Shown: positions 1 to 11,968, counted from the stretch's first letter. The stretch: DNA of 64,000 bases from Rhodamnia argentea (GCF_020921035.1 NC_063156.1:22244283-22308282); one strand, 5' to 3'. A program made the numbers and translations. The notes: generated by a model not told the origin, from the sequence alone.

Positions 1-1192
1 CGCCACCTCAGCAAGACCTAACTTTCCATTTAATTGTTTGGTTGAAACGTCTATTTACGTTCCGCCATTTAAGTTTGTCAACTAAAAGTTAATTGGCATT
101 AAAAAGTTTCTATTTTTCGACTTTTCCTTCCTGCATCAGTCATCTTCAAAGTTCAAATGAAGGGTTGTTGGAAGAAAGTGGTGATTGAAGACTCGCATTC
201 TTTCTCCATATGTAGTTTGCATTAGGGATGTGCAAAGGAACCGGAAATTATCCGGATCGCACAAAACAAGCCCGAAACCGGTGTTTCCTAAGGGAATCGA
301 TGGGTGTAGTCTGGTTCCCAATTCCAAGTGTGGAACCGCCCACTCGAGACCGACCGATAATTTGAAACTCGATCATCTTGTCTCAAACTCTCCCTTTAGT
401 CTCTCTGTCTTCATCTCTCGACTCGCGGCTTCAACTCTCAACTCCTATCGACTCACGGTCATGCCTCCGACCGTTCATTAACCTCCCTCTCTCACTCTTG
501 ATCGTCTACATTTGCTTGGTGGAACCAATTCCATGGATCTATCCTAAACCGGACACGGTCCGATTCCCGATTTCAATATTTGGAATTAGCCCTTAGTGAG
601 CGACTCCTGTTTTTAGGGTGGGGACCGCCCATCGGAACCATGCTCCACCGTTAGTTCGCCTCGCCCATGCCATATTAATAAGATAGCCATACATAAGAAA
701 GAAAATTCATAATGAAGAGCCTATAAAATGTTTTTGGCTCAGCGGTCAAACACAGGCTGTTGGAAAAGATGGAAAATAATCATTATCTGAAATTATGATG
801 AAATTATGATGAAATTATGTCCTACCATTCATATGAATTGAGTTTGATAAGTTGCCATCAATTTTAAAGAGGTTGAAGCAAATTAGTCAATTTCCTCCTA
901 GCTTTATGCACGCTCTTATCAACCCTAAGAAAAACACAAATTCGCGGACCATCCGAAGCTATCGGACAAGAAAAATCAAAGCAAAGATTCCAAGACAAAC
1001 ATCGGCTGCAGAAATTTCAACAGTTCCAATCAAAAGTCAATAAAGCATCGCCTTACCTAAGAGTCTAACAACTTACAACAAATGGTCCCCCCAATTGAAA
1101 TTTTCTTAAATTCAAGACAAATCCATTTAAGTAAAAAACAAACTCATGAAAATGAAATAAAAAAAAAAAAGGAAATTTTTCACGATCTAATT
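1..1192. other. Spacer without a recognised gene
   Basis: I see no supported coding region. Positions about 225-600 are richer in GC and carry repeated forms of an 'accgg/ccggt' word, in the manner of a degraded plant repeat. The short open frames here have no recognisable motif. The last 50 bases before the next gene are A-rich, as expected of a 3' untranslated region on the minus strand. Confidence 0.5.
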
Positions 1193-2467
1193 CTAACTTT
1201 CCGATGACAATGAGAATTCATCTTCCGGTTTTCTCTGCCAGTGATAATAAGCTGCCCATAGCCAATCCGGCGATACCAACTTCTTCCCTTCTCGCTTAGC
1301 CCACCTTGAGCTCTCTTCTTCCACGCCCAGAGCCACCACGTGCGTCACCGACGACCCGAGGCCCGCCTTGCACTTGGCTCCCAGCTCCTCCGCCGCGGCC
1401 CGGAGCCGATCCGACTCCGATCCCGACCCGACAATCTTGCTAAACGATAGGACACAACCCTTGAGGACCCTAGACCGCGCCCCGGCTAGCACCTTCCTCA
1501 CGTCCCTTTTGTCCCAACCCTTGGCCCCGTGCTCGGGGTCGAAAAATTCCCTGTGCACGTCTTTCAGCACGCTAAGTATAGACGACAGCACGCCCCCGTC
1601 CTCGTCCTCGTCGATCTTCTTCTGGGCGTACATCCGCCAATCCACGCCGTCGTCGGGACTAATCTCGGAATCGAAGTACCTGTAACTCGAAACCGGTATC
1701 AAGTTCTTCCTATGATCCGGCCAGACTTCCTCGGTATCGTCCAGGATGAGGACCGCACTCTCCGGCGCCAGCACGAGGTCGAGGCTCTTGTAAGTGGAAG
1801 AGGTGCTAAATTCGCGCGAGATGACTCTCGACCCGAAGTAGGCTCCCTCCGGATCGAGCAGATGGACCACCGTGGACGCGTACTCCCGGTTGCCCATCGT
1901 GTACACGTACATCTCGAACATGTCGCCGGCTTGCCGCAGGAACTCGCGCACGAACGGCCGCAATTTGGTCACCAGGGGCAGCTCTTGTAGCACAAAAAGC
2001 GTACCGTTCGATGCAGTGTATCCCGCATCCAACGAGCATTGATCTTCCGGTGCGAAATGCGACACTAGGATCGAATCCACCAGCGTGTTGTCCAAATCAA
2101 GAACCAAGCAGAGCTTCTTGGTATCCGCGAGATTCCTCGACTCGCGATACCCCGCGACCTCGGCCTCCGAGAGCCGCAGCCCTTCCACCAAGTACCCGAA
2201 ATCCCGGCCGCGGAGGCGATTTCCGAGGACCTTGCCGCAATCGGGGCACGGCCCCTCGAGGACGGTGGCGTGACCGCACGGCGCGGCGACCTCCGTGGCC
2301 GCGGACGACCCGGGCTTCGAGCCCTGCCCCGGGCCCGACGGTGCGGGCTCCTTGTCGAGCTTGCGACAGTGGGAGTTGATCGATTGCAACTTCTGCTTGA
2401 GATACGTCGAAACGGAGTGAGCGACGCATGACGAGCGAGGGCGGTCGCCGGAATGACCCGTCTTCAT
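1193..2467 (-). CDS. CPL4-like RNA polymerase II CTD phosphatase (FCP1 domain plus BRCT)
   Basis: A single open frame of 424 residues. It should dephosphorylate the C-terminal domain of RNA polymerase II in the nucleus. The HAD-type active site reads DLDNT with Asp124 and Asp126 as nucleophile and acid/base, and the second FCP1 motif LDDTEEVW follows near residue 245. A BRCT domain fills roughly the last 90 residues and includes the conserved W of SPDWLW. A Cys/His cluster (C64, H66, C74, C77) precedes the FCP1 domain, where the CPL4 family has a similar short motif. Length is close to Arabidopsis CPL4 (about 440). I chose the ATG at 2467; the codon just upstream is TTG. The Arabidopsis protein has HT where this one has NT in the active-site motif, which other FCP1-like proteins tolerate. 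Lack of introns could mean an old retrocopy. Confidence 0.88.
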   Translation of the reverse strand: MKTGHSGDRPRSSCVAHSVSTYLKQKLQSINSHCRKLDKEPAPSGPGQGSKPGSSAATEVAAPCGHATVLEGPCPDCGKVLGNRLRGRDFGYLVEGLRLSEAEVAGYRESRNLADTKKLCLVLDLDNTLVDSILVSHFAPEDQCSLDAGYTASNGTLFVLQELPLVTKLRPFVREFLRQAGDMFEMYVYTMGNREYASTVVHLLDPEGAYFGSRVISREFSTSSTYKSLDLVLAPESAVLILDDTEEVWPDHRKNLIPVSSYRYFDSEISPDDGVDWRMYAQKKIDEDEDGGVLSSILSVLKDVHREFFDPEHGAKGWDKRDVRKVLAGARSRVLKGCVLSFSKIVGSGSESDRLRAAAEELGAKCKAGLGSSVTHVVALGVEEESSRWAKREGKKLVSPDWLWAAYYHWQRKPEDEFSLSSES

Positions 2468-3401
2468 CAATGGCCAACTGAAAAGCTATTTTCCTCGTCG
2501 ATTTGCGATTCTTGGAGCTAATCCAAAATCTCGAAACTTTGCGCTGATGAAAAAACAAGAAAGAGCGAAGGACGACGTTCACGGGGGGGCATCGCTGTCA
2601 GTACCAATCAACATGAGGATAGCAATTTGGTCTCGGACGCCATCCAGAAGCGAAGAAACTTCTTTCGTCCATGTTGGGACCCATCGACTCTGAAAAGTCT
2701 CCGTCGACAATTCTTACTTTTTTTCGGGGACCGGACAAAGGACATCAATTGTTCCTTAAATTTTAATCCGACGTGTAATATAATTTCTGAATTTCTAATT
2801 TATTTGATATGTCATTCTTGAAATTTAAATTTATTCGATGTAATTTCTAAAATTTTGATTTATTTTCAATCTAGTCTTTGAATTATATGAAAATTCTTAA
2901 TGTTTCTCTCTGAACTTGAATTAACGAAGCGAGAACATAAAAAAAAATTTCATGCATTTTAAGGATTAAATTGAATATATATCAAAAGTTTAAGTATTAT
3001 ACCGAACGAACTTAAATGTCGAAAACAATATTTCATATTAAGTTAAAGTTCAGAGATCACATTAAATAAATTAAAAAATTATGGATCTATCTTGCACGTT
3101 TTTAATCAAAATTTATTAATCATTTTTATCATTTTCCCTTTTTAAGATGGGTCTGATTAATGAAATATGGATTGACCCAATTGCATGAAATTACGTGAAG
3201 CTTCTGCCTTCAGCTATAAACGTTTCTTTTGGGGTTGAAAATGGGCACGCCAGACGAGACGTTAGAGATAAACGACAAGAAAATAGTCAATCATACGAAA
3301 AGAAAACTAAAATTCCTACAAAAATATGAGCTTTTTCTTGGTATTCATACAAAATAATAAAAGAATGAACAAACACTTCATTGTTAGAGGTCTCAATTGC
3401 A
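2468..3401. other. AT-rich spacer upstream of the CPL4-like gene
   Basis: Holds the presumed promoter and leader of the minus-strand phosphatase gene. From about 2750 it is low-complexity AT-rich DNA with no coding signal that I can support. Confidence 0.4.
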
Positions 3402-3410
3402 ATAAAACAT

Positions 3411-4618
3411 AGGAAAAATTCAAAAAAGGGCCTGATGCCCTCTTATTTTCTCAAAGAAGGGCCTCAAGCAAACTTTATTTCAAATAAGGACTCGAAGTGT
3501 TCTTATTTTCTCAAAAAAAGGCCCAAAGTGAATATTATTTCAAATAAAGGTCTGAAGTGATCATAAAATCTAAAAAAATGTTTGATTTCAAGAGCATTTT
3601 CGTCTTTTTACTTATTTAATTTTTTTCTTTTTTCAATTTGTTTTACACTTTTTTTTCCCTTCACTCACTCTCTATCTTTCCTGATGTGACCACACCCTCC
3701 CCCACTCTCTCTTTTCTTTCTTCTCCTTCTTTTTCCTTCCGTTGCTCATGACCACCCCCTCCATCTTCAGACGCCAGCTAGCCGTCCACCTTAGTCCACC
3801 TGCAGCTGCGCTACTCGACCGTAGGTCCGAGCCTCTCGCCTCCGCTGCCACCGTTCCGAGCCCCTACACCCGACGCCGAGAGACCCATGAACCCACGAGC
3901 TTGGTGAGGTCCAATCTCTATCTCCTTCTCTGCTCACCGCCACCAACCACCCGCTCGACCACCGACTCCACCTCATGCCACTAGCCATCTATTCGATCGC
4001 CGGCCCACTCTCCCATCGCCACTAGATCCGAGCCCGAGAAACTCATATCCGCACCCGACCCCGTGCCTTGAGTCGTCGCCACTAGAGGACCCCGCGGCTG
4101 CCCTCTACAAGACTCGACATCACCCTTAGCCTTCTTAGTTGCGACCCATTGTTGCCCCGAGGTCGTGTCGTTGCTCAAACGACCCTTGCCCGGGCCCGGG
4201 CGACAACCTGCGGCCCCTGATTTGGGCGGGGGCCGGCGATCCCGCACTGATTTGGGAGAGTGCCCGACCCTCTCTCGATGACCCTTGCCTTTGGCTGGCG
4301 ATCTCGCCGCCCTCGTCGACCCCCATCGGCGGTGGGCGGGTGGCTCCTCTCGCCTATGTGGCTTTTTTTTAAATTTTTTTTTAAAATTTTTAAAAATCGA
4401 AAAAGGGAAAAAAATAAAGGAAAATGAACAAAAAAAATTAAAATGCAAAATGACGAAAACACCCTTCCGGCCAAACCCTTTTTTGAAATACTATGGCTAC
4501 TTCAAGCCCTTAATTGAAACATATTATGTTACTTTGGACCTTTATTTAAAACAGAGTTCATTTGGGGTCCTTATTTGAAAAAACAAGAGGACTTCAAGCT
4601 CTTTTTTGGATTTTTTCC
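3411..4618. mobile_element. Foldback element, family A (Mutator-like, non-autonomous), complete copy
   Basis: Two long inverted arms (about 3411-3610 and 4440-4618) consist of degenerate repeats of a 'caaataaggrcctgaagtg' type unit and enclose a GC-rich core (about 3740-4340) with no transposase. The ends read GGAAAAA inward on both sides. The 9-mer ATAAAACAT lies directly outside both ends (3402-3410 and 4619-4627). A 9 bp duplication fits Mutator-like elements. Other copies or parts lie near 15.0-15.7, 23.2, 27.9-28.8 and 59.4 kb. Several open frames cross the core but look like by-products of its composition. Confidence 0.75.
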
Positions 4619-4627
4619 ATAAAACAT

Positions 4628-5379
4628 GGACACGTCGGTGGAATACGGACTAATTGGGATATGTTAATTTTATGTTAAATTTGATTTATCACGTAATAAA
4701 TACTTTAAAAAAATTCGTATTTGAATTCGATTACGAAATATTTTAAAGGTCTATGAACAATCTGGAGTAGAAAAAAAAATAAATCATAAAACATATATGA
4801 GTGGGTTGATTTAGAAAGATAAGTTGGAAAACTTAAAAAAAAAAAAAACATATCTTTAAGTGGCTTAAAAAGACAAAGAGGAAAGCAAAAATAAAGACAT
4901 CGCCCAATATCTTTGAATCGGGAGTATGTCGCCGACAAGCCAGTTTAAAGACATTGCGCGAAGTATAGGTTGGCAATGCAAGAGTCAAAACTCCAATGAT
5001 TCACCTCGGGTGTGAGACGCTACTATACAACCCCACCTAGTGATAGTCTTTCGAAGATAATGTGGAGTTTACATTTCCTACCATCACCCATACGTTGAGA
5101 GCAAATATTTTTCTTCCTTTCATCTCAGGGAATACCTCCGAATTTTGCGTCCCCGAGTTCAAACGAAACAGTTTAAGGACTTTACTCAGATTTAATGTAA
5201 AGTAATATTATGTTAGTGGAGAAAAAAAAAAGAATAAATAAATTTTTTGGTCTGGTACATTTTCCAGCAATTTTCATTTGAAACAAACAACAAAAGTTGA
5301 TTCAGAGGGTCAAGATTCAAACCTAAAACACTCCCACCACTCTCATCGTTGATCTTCCCCGGCAACCACCCAGAAAGCA
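4628..5379. other. Spacer and presumed promoter of the SDR gene
   Basis: AT-rich DNA with A- and T-runs. The C-rich segment just before 5380 looks like the leader of the following dehydrogenase gene. I did not find a convincing TATA box. Confidence 0.35.
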
Positions 5380-6168
5380 ATGTCCGACTCCAAGAAAAGG
5401 CTCCAAGGCAAGGTGACCATCGTCACCGGCGGCGCCAGCGGCATCGGAGAGGCCACCGCCCGCCTCTTCGCCTCCCACGGGGTGCGCGCGGTCGTCATCG
5501 CCGACGTCCAGGACGCCCTCGGCGAGCAGGTCGCCGCCTCGATCGGGGCCGAAATTTGCACCTTCGCACGCTGTGATGTCACCGACGAAGACCAAGTCGA
5601 CGCCCTCGTCCGGTCGACGGTCCTGGCCCACGGGAGACTCGACGTCATGTTCTGCAACGCTGGCGTTGTGAGCCCCTCCGACCAGAAGCTCCTCGACCTC
5701 GAACTCTCCCAGTTCGATCGGCTGTTGGCTATCAACGTGCGGGGCGTGGCGGCGTGCGTGAAGCACGCGGCGCGGGCGATGGTCGAGGGGCACGTGAGGG
5801 GCAGCATCTTGTGCACGGGGAGTGTCTCGGGGAGCTGCGGCGGGGTGCGGCGGACGGACTACCACGTTTCGAAGCACGCGGTGGTGGGGCTAGTGAGGTC
5901 GGCGAGCGTCCAGCTCGGGGCGCACGGGATCAGGGTGAACTGCGTGTCGCCGTACGCGGTGGCGACGCGGCTGACGAGCGGCGCGCTCGGGGGGATGAGC
6001 GCGGAGGAGGTGGAGAGGTACTATGAGCCGGCCATGGCGTTGAAAGGCGGAGGGATGCTGAAGGCCAGGGACGTGGCCGAGGCCGTGCTGTTTCTGGCGT
6101 CGGACGAGTCGGAGTTCATCACCGGGCATGATTTGGTCGTGGACGGCGGATACCTTCTCCGCCGTTAA
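5380..6168 (+). CDS. Short-chain dehydrogenase/reductase (SDR), classical plant type
   Basis: A 262-residue NAD(P)-dependent oxidoreductase, intronless. The Rossmann nucleotide-binding motif TGGASGIG lies at residues 16-23. Asp42 at the end of the second strand favours NAD(H) over NADP(H). CDVT is at 65-68 and the NAG motif at 93-95. The catalytic tetrad N119-S148-Y161-K165 is complete. The C-terminal VVDGG motif is present. Length matches the plant group that contains xanthoxin dehydrogenase (ABA2), secoisolariciresinol dehydrogenase and momilactone synthase relatives. The substrate cannot be read from the sequence. Codon usage is very GC-rich (G/C in most third positions), unlike the AT-rich flanks; this is common for intronless plant SDR genes. 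The ATG follows a C-rich leader and opens the standard N-terminus, so the start is firm. Confidence 0.9.
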   Translation: MSDSKKRLQGKVTIVTGGASGIGEATARLFASHGVRAVVIADVQDALGEQVAASIGAEICTFARCDVTDEDQVDALVRSTVLAHGRLDVMFCNAGVVSPSDQKLLDLELSQFDRLLAINVRGVAACVKHAARAMVEGHVRGSILCTGSVSGSCGGVRRTDYHVSKHAVVGLVRSASVQLGAHGIRVNCVSPYAVATRLTSGALGGMSAEEVERYYEPAMALKGGGMLKARDVAEAVLFLASDESEFITGHDLVVDGGYLLRR

Positions 6169-8658
6169 GTTTTTAATTGGATCACTTCTTTCTTTTCGTA
6201 TATTATATTTTATTTAGTTTCCCTCGATGGTGTCTTCTTCGATCATTCCCTAGTCATTGGACATGATATTATTTGGATACAATTGCCCATTAACACTTAA
6301 ATCATTTCCAAACTTTCACCAACTCCTATTTGCTTTATCTTATAAGAAAAAATTTGACCTAAAAATTTTCAACTTCTCGCCGATGCGTTGTCGCTTGATT
6401 TGCGTACACGAAGATTTGGGAAGACGAAGCACAATGAAATTCCATATCAAAGTTGGATTCAAAATGTCACGGCACTTGATTATTAAACTCAAGTTTTAAG
6501 AAATTGAACTCTATCAAGACTCTATTTAGTTTTTGAAAAATAAATAATTTGAAAATCATTTTCCTGAAAATGATTATCAACATTTCATATCTAAATATTT
6601 TGGTAGATAATGAAAATAAATTTTGGTCGATCAATTTTGTAATCGATACCAACTTTTTTTAAAGTATAATATTTATCAAATTATTAATTTTTTTGGAAAA
6701 TAAACGAATTGTGAACGTTTATCCAATTGATCAATTTTTTTTAGGTGAAAATCGCACCACAAAATTGTCCAACTGTATATGGATCATGAGCAATTTCAAT
6801 TGCACATAGAACGTCACCGATCACCATCGACGGACCATGCTCAAGCCACGATAATTGGTTGTACGGATTTCACAAATCCGCCTCGTCTGGGATTCATAAT
6901 AATCAACGGGGTGGATGGACCCGATTCACGAGAGACCCGCTCCGTCCGGTGAAACCCCACTCGGAAAGGTCACCGTCGCGGAGGCCCGCCCTGCGAATCA
7001 GGGGACCCACCCGGTCCACATCCTGGATGTCCCCGCCATTCTTATCTGCTTCGACTTTCGAGAGAAAGAACAATTGGTGGTGGGCCCCGATGTCCTTCTT
7101 TTCGGTCCGCCCCCCGTTGATCAGCCAATCGATTCAGGATCGTCTGCCACGTGCTCGGCGAACGGCACCGTCGTTGGGCCCACCAAGTTGCAGATTCCAC
7201 GGTATTGTTTCTTTGGAAACAATGACCCGTGATTGCGAATGGTCCGACGTGGACATTGGACCCCGTCGTTTCAGTTTCAGGCGAGGTTACACTCCGCGCA
7301 CACGTGGCAAGTGCCCATTGGTGCAGCGTGGATTTCCGTGAATTTTAACGAAACCTCTTAATTTGCTCCGCTGGAAGTCAGCCACTTGGAATGTGTCTTG
7401 AAACGCCTCTTAATACGTTAAACAACATGTCATCTGTGCACTTAGATAGATGATTATGAATTTATCGCATTATGCGGTCGAAAGACATTCGCATTTACAA
7501 CCTTTTCGATCCGATTAGTGAAATTTAATAAAAGTAAACTTTATGTGGTCCATACGAGCACGAAGTTATAAATAACTTCATTTATATAAGAAATATTTTC
7601 TTGTGCGGGATCGCACATCACATCTCGTGATTACGACCTTGTAATTTTTGCTTATTGAGATTTCATAAATTCATCGATATAATCACCTGAGTGCCGTGCG
7701 AGCGCGTACGCCTTTTATCATAGAAGAGACATAAAGAAACACATTCATGAACATGTACGAAAAGATTCACTCAGGTGCTAAATGTGCAACTTTCAAAAGG
7801 CAACCGCCCCTCCCAGAAAAAAAAGGTTAATCATGACACTGATTAAGACCTTTACAGGTCTAAAACCACTAACCCCGGATTAATTAATCCTTCCCTTCTA
7901 GAAAATGCTCACGTCTAAAAGCGACCTCTACAGTCTAGTCTAAAGAGCACCTTGACCCACAACAACATGGACATTAAAGAAGAGGGCCACCAGCTAATTA
8001 TGCTCTAATCATCTGCGCTAATAATGTATTAAGCTCAATTAAGATTTCCCAACTTCCACATGATTAAATACTCTCGTCAGAAGAAGTTCACATACGGTGG
8101 CATGAAGCGGAGTGAACCACCTCAAGACTCAAGACCTTGTCCTAAGGTTTAAGAAATGGAACCATTTCAAAATGACATTCCTTAAAATCTTAACAGCTCC
8201 TAAGGAAGTTCTCTGATAGTCTCTGGAATCTGGACACGGATAACCATAGATCGGACGGACATCGGAAAGAGGAGACAAGCGCCACGGGAATTTCGGGCAT
8301 TCCCCAATCTTGCAAAGTTTTTAAGCATGCGTCGGTCGGACCATCAGAGTGGCGATGGTTCCCTCCATCATGCACAAACACATCATGTCAAATAGCATTT
8401 GCGCCTCTTCAGGTATCAGAACATCAGATGATTGAGATTGCGGACAAACTTTCTTTCGATACACAGATAGTTGCACGGCAAAAGGCGAGGTCTACAACTA
8501 CTCACGTGATTTTTGGCCGGAAAGAGTAAAAACTACTGCAGAGTACAGCATCAAATCTGCATTGAGCACCATCGATGAAGTTGATTGCATATTTATAGTC
8601 ATAATTCACAAAAAGTGCAGTTTCATGGAAGAAACAAGCAAAGAGATACCAATATTGC
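6169..8658. other. Intergenic region between two convergent genes
   Basis: Mostly AT-rich. 6520-6760 resembles a degraded inverted-repeat element with 'gaaaatcatttt' words. 6850-7340 is a GC-rich island with two G-boxes (CACGTG near 7148; ACACGTGGC near 7300) but no coding frame that I trust. Positions 8100-8658 may hold the 3' untranslated region of the HD-Zip gene. Confidence 0.35.
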
Positions 8659-10632
8659 TTAGTAAGGCCATGGCCAGAAGGCTTGATCTTCAGGAGCGAA
8701 TCCGAAATGGCATGAGTTTGCGGACGGGATGGGGTAATCATCTTGAGTCTCTTCTAGCTTCGGAAAGACGCAGGGATGCTGTAGGTTGTTCTCATTCTGC
8801 ACGTCTTCCTCGTCCAGGGATGTATCCGAAAGGTCAGGCTCGAAAGCATAGGAGGAATCGCCGTGCTCTATTAGCGGAGAATAGCCACCATTTGGACTAC
8901 CGGAATCCAATATCTCGCTTTTGCCAGGACAGATATCTTCCTGTTTAAAGGGCACCGTCGAAATTCTCTCTTCTTCGTCGTTGGAACAGGTGACGGGATT
9001 CTCTAGTGGTCCACGAGATGATGTTTTGGCTGGTTTGGAATTTTTCGTTCCTCTTGCTTTGATAAGAAGCTTGTCCGTAAGGACAAGAACCTGCAGAGTG
9101 ACATCTTGACCATATTAGCATATTCAAAGCTAAATATTCAAAAGGCTCCAAGCTCTTCCTCATTTCTCAATAATCCCCTCCAGCCGATACGATGACAGAA
9201 GTCCAGCAAAAGCAATGAAACAGTGGCTATTGTGCTATGTGAGTTAATCCTAGAATCTTTAAACCATTCGACTAGAATAGTAAGATTTCGCACTAATTGG
9301 GAATTTAGTATTTGAATGTTTCGGTATAGTTTTCACCTCAGCTTTGAGCTTATCATTTTCGTTGAGGAGGCTGTCGCAGTCAGCCTTGAGGCTGTTATAG
9401 CTAGCTTGCAGATCCTCGTATTCCTTCTCCAGTTGCTTGGTCTTCCATCGGGCCCGGCGGTTCTGGAACCATATGGCAACTTGCCGGGGCTGCAAACCGA
9501 GGTCCTTAGCGAGCTGGATCTTCCTTTCTGGCTCGAGCTTGTTCTCCAGTTCGAAGTTCTTCTCGAGGAAATGGACCTGCTCAGTCGTTAACCTCCTCTT
9601 TTTCTCCGGTTGATGGAAATAGTCGTCCAAGTCTTCCTCCCCAATTTCATGGTGATCAAACGCTTGGAAAAAGGAGTTCTTCGATTCGTTCACACCGTTA
9701 GCACCTTCGAAACTCACCATGGATCTTGATCCTGAACCACAGAAGAGCCCGCAATGAAACACCCAGAAGATGCTCCCATCTTAGAGAACTAAATTCTTCC
9801 TATAAGTTACACAAGTTATATACTGCTTGATCAAACAAAAATCTTCACAGCCTTCAAAAGCGATTATGGTTTGTGGGAAATTCACGGGCTGTAAACTTAA
9901 ACCTCTGTGTCACCTGAGTTATTATTCTTTACGGGGTCTAGTTCGAGATTGAGAGTAGCCCATTAGAAGCACCTCAGAACAACAGATCTAGAATGAAAAC
10001 ACTAGCAGTTCACTCCATGCTGCTAAACTAATGGCTGATGAAAGCCCGGAGAACGACAGTACTGATGGAAGATGGTGGTGTGAGATCCGTGTGCAAAAGA
10101 GCATCTTTTCACAAGGCGCATTGTGACCCTCCATTAAACTTTATTGATGAATGAAATTCAGAGAATCTTTAACCATTCATCCTCGGATCGAGCGACGACA
10201 GAGTACTCTGTATCCGGCAACTTCAGTAAAGCCCATCACTTGTATCACGATTTAACCGGGTAAGGATCTTTGCAGGAGAAACTCTCCATCAAATCTACAT
10301 GCCTGTTGATCTTTCTAACTAGACTCAGCCAGTCAACCCCAACAAAAGATTTTGACCCAGGAAAAAAAAAAAAAAGAGACGCCAACAAAAGTCGTACGAT
10401 ACATACCCATATGTCAACGAACCCCAGATTGTCCAATCATAAACATGTTCATAGCAATAAATACACAGATTATGCAGAAACAAAACGAGTCCTGTATGGA
10501 AAAGAGCACAGGATTCATACCCAGAGAAAAAGAAGACCCGTAAAAGAAGAAGGCGTCGGAAGAGGAAGAGACTCGTTGGTTCTGCAGCAAAGACGCGATC
10601 GCCGCCGAACCCCCACAACCACCACCCGCCAT
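8659..10632 (-). CDS. HAT5-like: HD-Zip class I transcription factor, HAT5/ATHB-1-like
   Basis: Three exons: 10632-10521, 9731-9337 and 9090-8659, sum 939 nt, 312 residues. The donors begin gtatga and gtgaaa and the acceptors end cag. Such proteins bind pseudopalindromic CAATNATTG sites as dimers. The homeodomain covers residues 80-139, with [10 protein letters not shown] in helix 3, followed directly by a leucine zipper at about 140-180. The N-terminus (MAGGG... with LLQNQRV) and GSRSMVSFE across the first splice junction match the group annotated HAT5/ATHB-1 in woody eudicots. An acidic stretch precedes the homeodomain. The C-terminus ends AFWPWPY, the aromatic activation motif seen in class I proteins. 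The ATG at 10632 lies in a good context (tccATGG). A TTG two codons upstream is not a start. Upstream ORFs in the leader suggest translational control. Confidence 0.92.
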
Positions 10633-10672
10633 GGACAATCCGCGTGCTTTTTTATCTGGGTCGAATTGGTTT

Positions 10673-10687
10673 CTAGCTCGACGCCAT
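10673..10687 (-). promoter_or_regulatory. Second, 4-codon upstream ORF in the HAT5-like leader
   Basis: ATG at 10687 followed by three codons and a TAG, lying between the 26-codon uORF and the main start. It is so short that it may only modulate reinitiation. Whether it is used is unknown. Confidence 0.45.
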
Positions 10688-10737
10688 CGAGGCGAAACGA
10701 AAAAAGGAGGAGTCTTGAAATTGGAGAGACGAAGTGC

Positions 10738-10818
10738 TTAGGACTTGTGGCGGAAGAAGCTGGTCATGATGATCTCGGTGATGTGGGACGTGTGGGAGCA
10801 CCGGCAGGACACACCCAT
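10738..10818 (-). CDS. 26-codon upstream ORF in the HAT5-like leader (CPuORF33-type candidate)
   Basis: ATG at 10818 and TAA at 10738-10740 encode a 26-residue peptide, starting MGVSCRC and ending FFRHKS. It is the first ATG downstream of the TATA box and stops 105 nt before the main start. The codons are G/C-rich in the third position, unlike the CT-rich leader around them, as if under coding constraint. Arabidopsis ATHB-1 is known to carry a conserved-peptide uORF, CPuORF33, that represses its translation by stalling ribosomes. I cannot recall that peptide well enough to align it, so the equivalence rests on gene identity, position and length. The longer upstream frame has no earlier ATG. 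Confidence 0.7.
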   Translation of the reverse strand: MGVSCRCSHTSHITEIIMTSFFRHKS

Positions 10819-10997
10819 CACTCGGAAGCTCAAAATTTTTTTGGAGGAGCCCAGAGAGACTGTGTCGACAAGGAAGAGGATCGCAAGTGAAGAAGATACG
10901 GTGGCAGATGGGGGAGAGAGAGAGAGAAGAGAGAAAGAGAGAGACTGAGCCACCGAGGGAGAGACAATGAGAGAACGGAGAGAGTTCTTCTCTGTGG

Positions 10998-11006
10998 TTT
11001 TATAGA
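10998..11006 (-). promoter_or_regulatory. TATA box of the HAT5-like gene
   Basis: Reads TCTATAAAA on the minus strand. Transcription would start near 10970, giving a leader of about 340 nt that is rich in CT (GA on the plus strand, 10909-10945) and contains both upstream ORFs. Confidence 0.6.
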
Positions 11007-11922
11007 CTTGAGAGTTGGAGGTGCGTTGCGAGTGGGAAGAATATAATTCTAGGCATAAAACGATTATCTTGATTAATTGACAAAAAGTTTTGATAAAGTA
11101 TGCTTATTTATTATCACTTATCATTTTATAAGAATTGTTGTATTCTCTAACATGGTTCGAGGTCAGAATGTTTCTGCCCGTTCGCGGAAAAAATCTCATT
11201 TTTAGAATATGCCAACGTCTTTTTTATGAGACATCAACCATGACGAAAGATTCATTTATTCGAAGTTAATATAAACCTAAAAGAGCGAATTAGTCTTCTT
11301 ATTATTTTTCTTGTTAAGGCTATCAATTCACCTTATTTCGATAAAGTTGATTTCAACTTTTAGAGATTCGATTATAACAAGTTTTAGTCATGTTTCAATT
11401 GATGCAGTCTACTTTATTGTTAACAATATTATATCGATGAATATTACATTACAACTCCTACTGCAATCACACAGGCAAGCTTATACCGTTGCGTGTGAGA
11501 AGCTTTCATGTGGATTTTCATATGCTTTCAAATTCTATATTATGGACACTAGTCCGAAGCGATTTTTCGTTACGATCTTTTATGTGAACACCCTAAACTT
11601 ATGGACATCCGAGGGTCCTTACTAGAATATAAATCTTAAAAAATAAAAAAATTTGTGTGCGAGGTGAACTGTTTTAGTTTTTGTTTAACATTAATTAGAG
11701 GAAAGGCAGGTCTAATCCCAACTTAAGAACAAGTGGCAAAATCGAAATGAAGACAAATTCAGTATGACACTTCACGAGAAATAAATATAATGGAAGAACG
11801 ATGGTGCTCCAACCAAGTCTTTCAACTCCACAATCCCAAGAATGGAGAAAACAGGAAGCAGAAGAAGGCATGCAAGGTGACATCAGCATTAAGCTGCCAC
11901 TTTGGACCAATCAAATTGCGAA

Positions 11923-11968
<46 letters not shown>

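Noticed and set aside
5323-5877. 184-codon minus-strand frame opposite the SDR gene
   Set aside because: It is a shadow caused by the high third-position GC of the real plus-strand gene.
8562-8948. 128-codon plus-strand frame
   Set aside because: It overlaps exon 3 of the HD-Zip gene on the opposite strand and has no motif.
10245-10436. 63-codon minus-strand frame inside the HAT5-like gene
   Set aside because: It lies in intron 1 of the spliced model and starts in AT-rich intron sequence.
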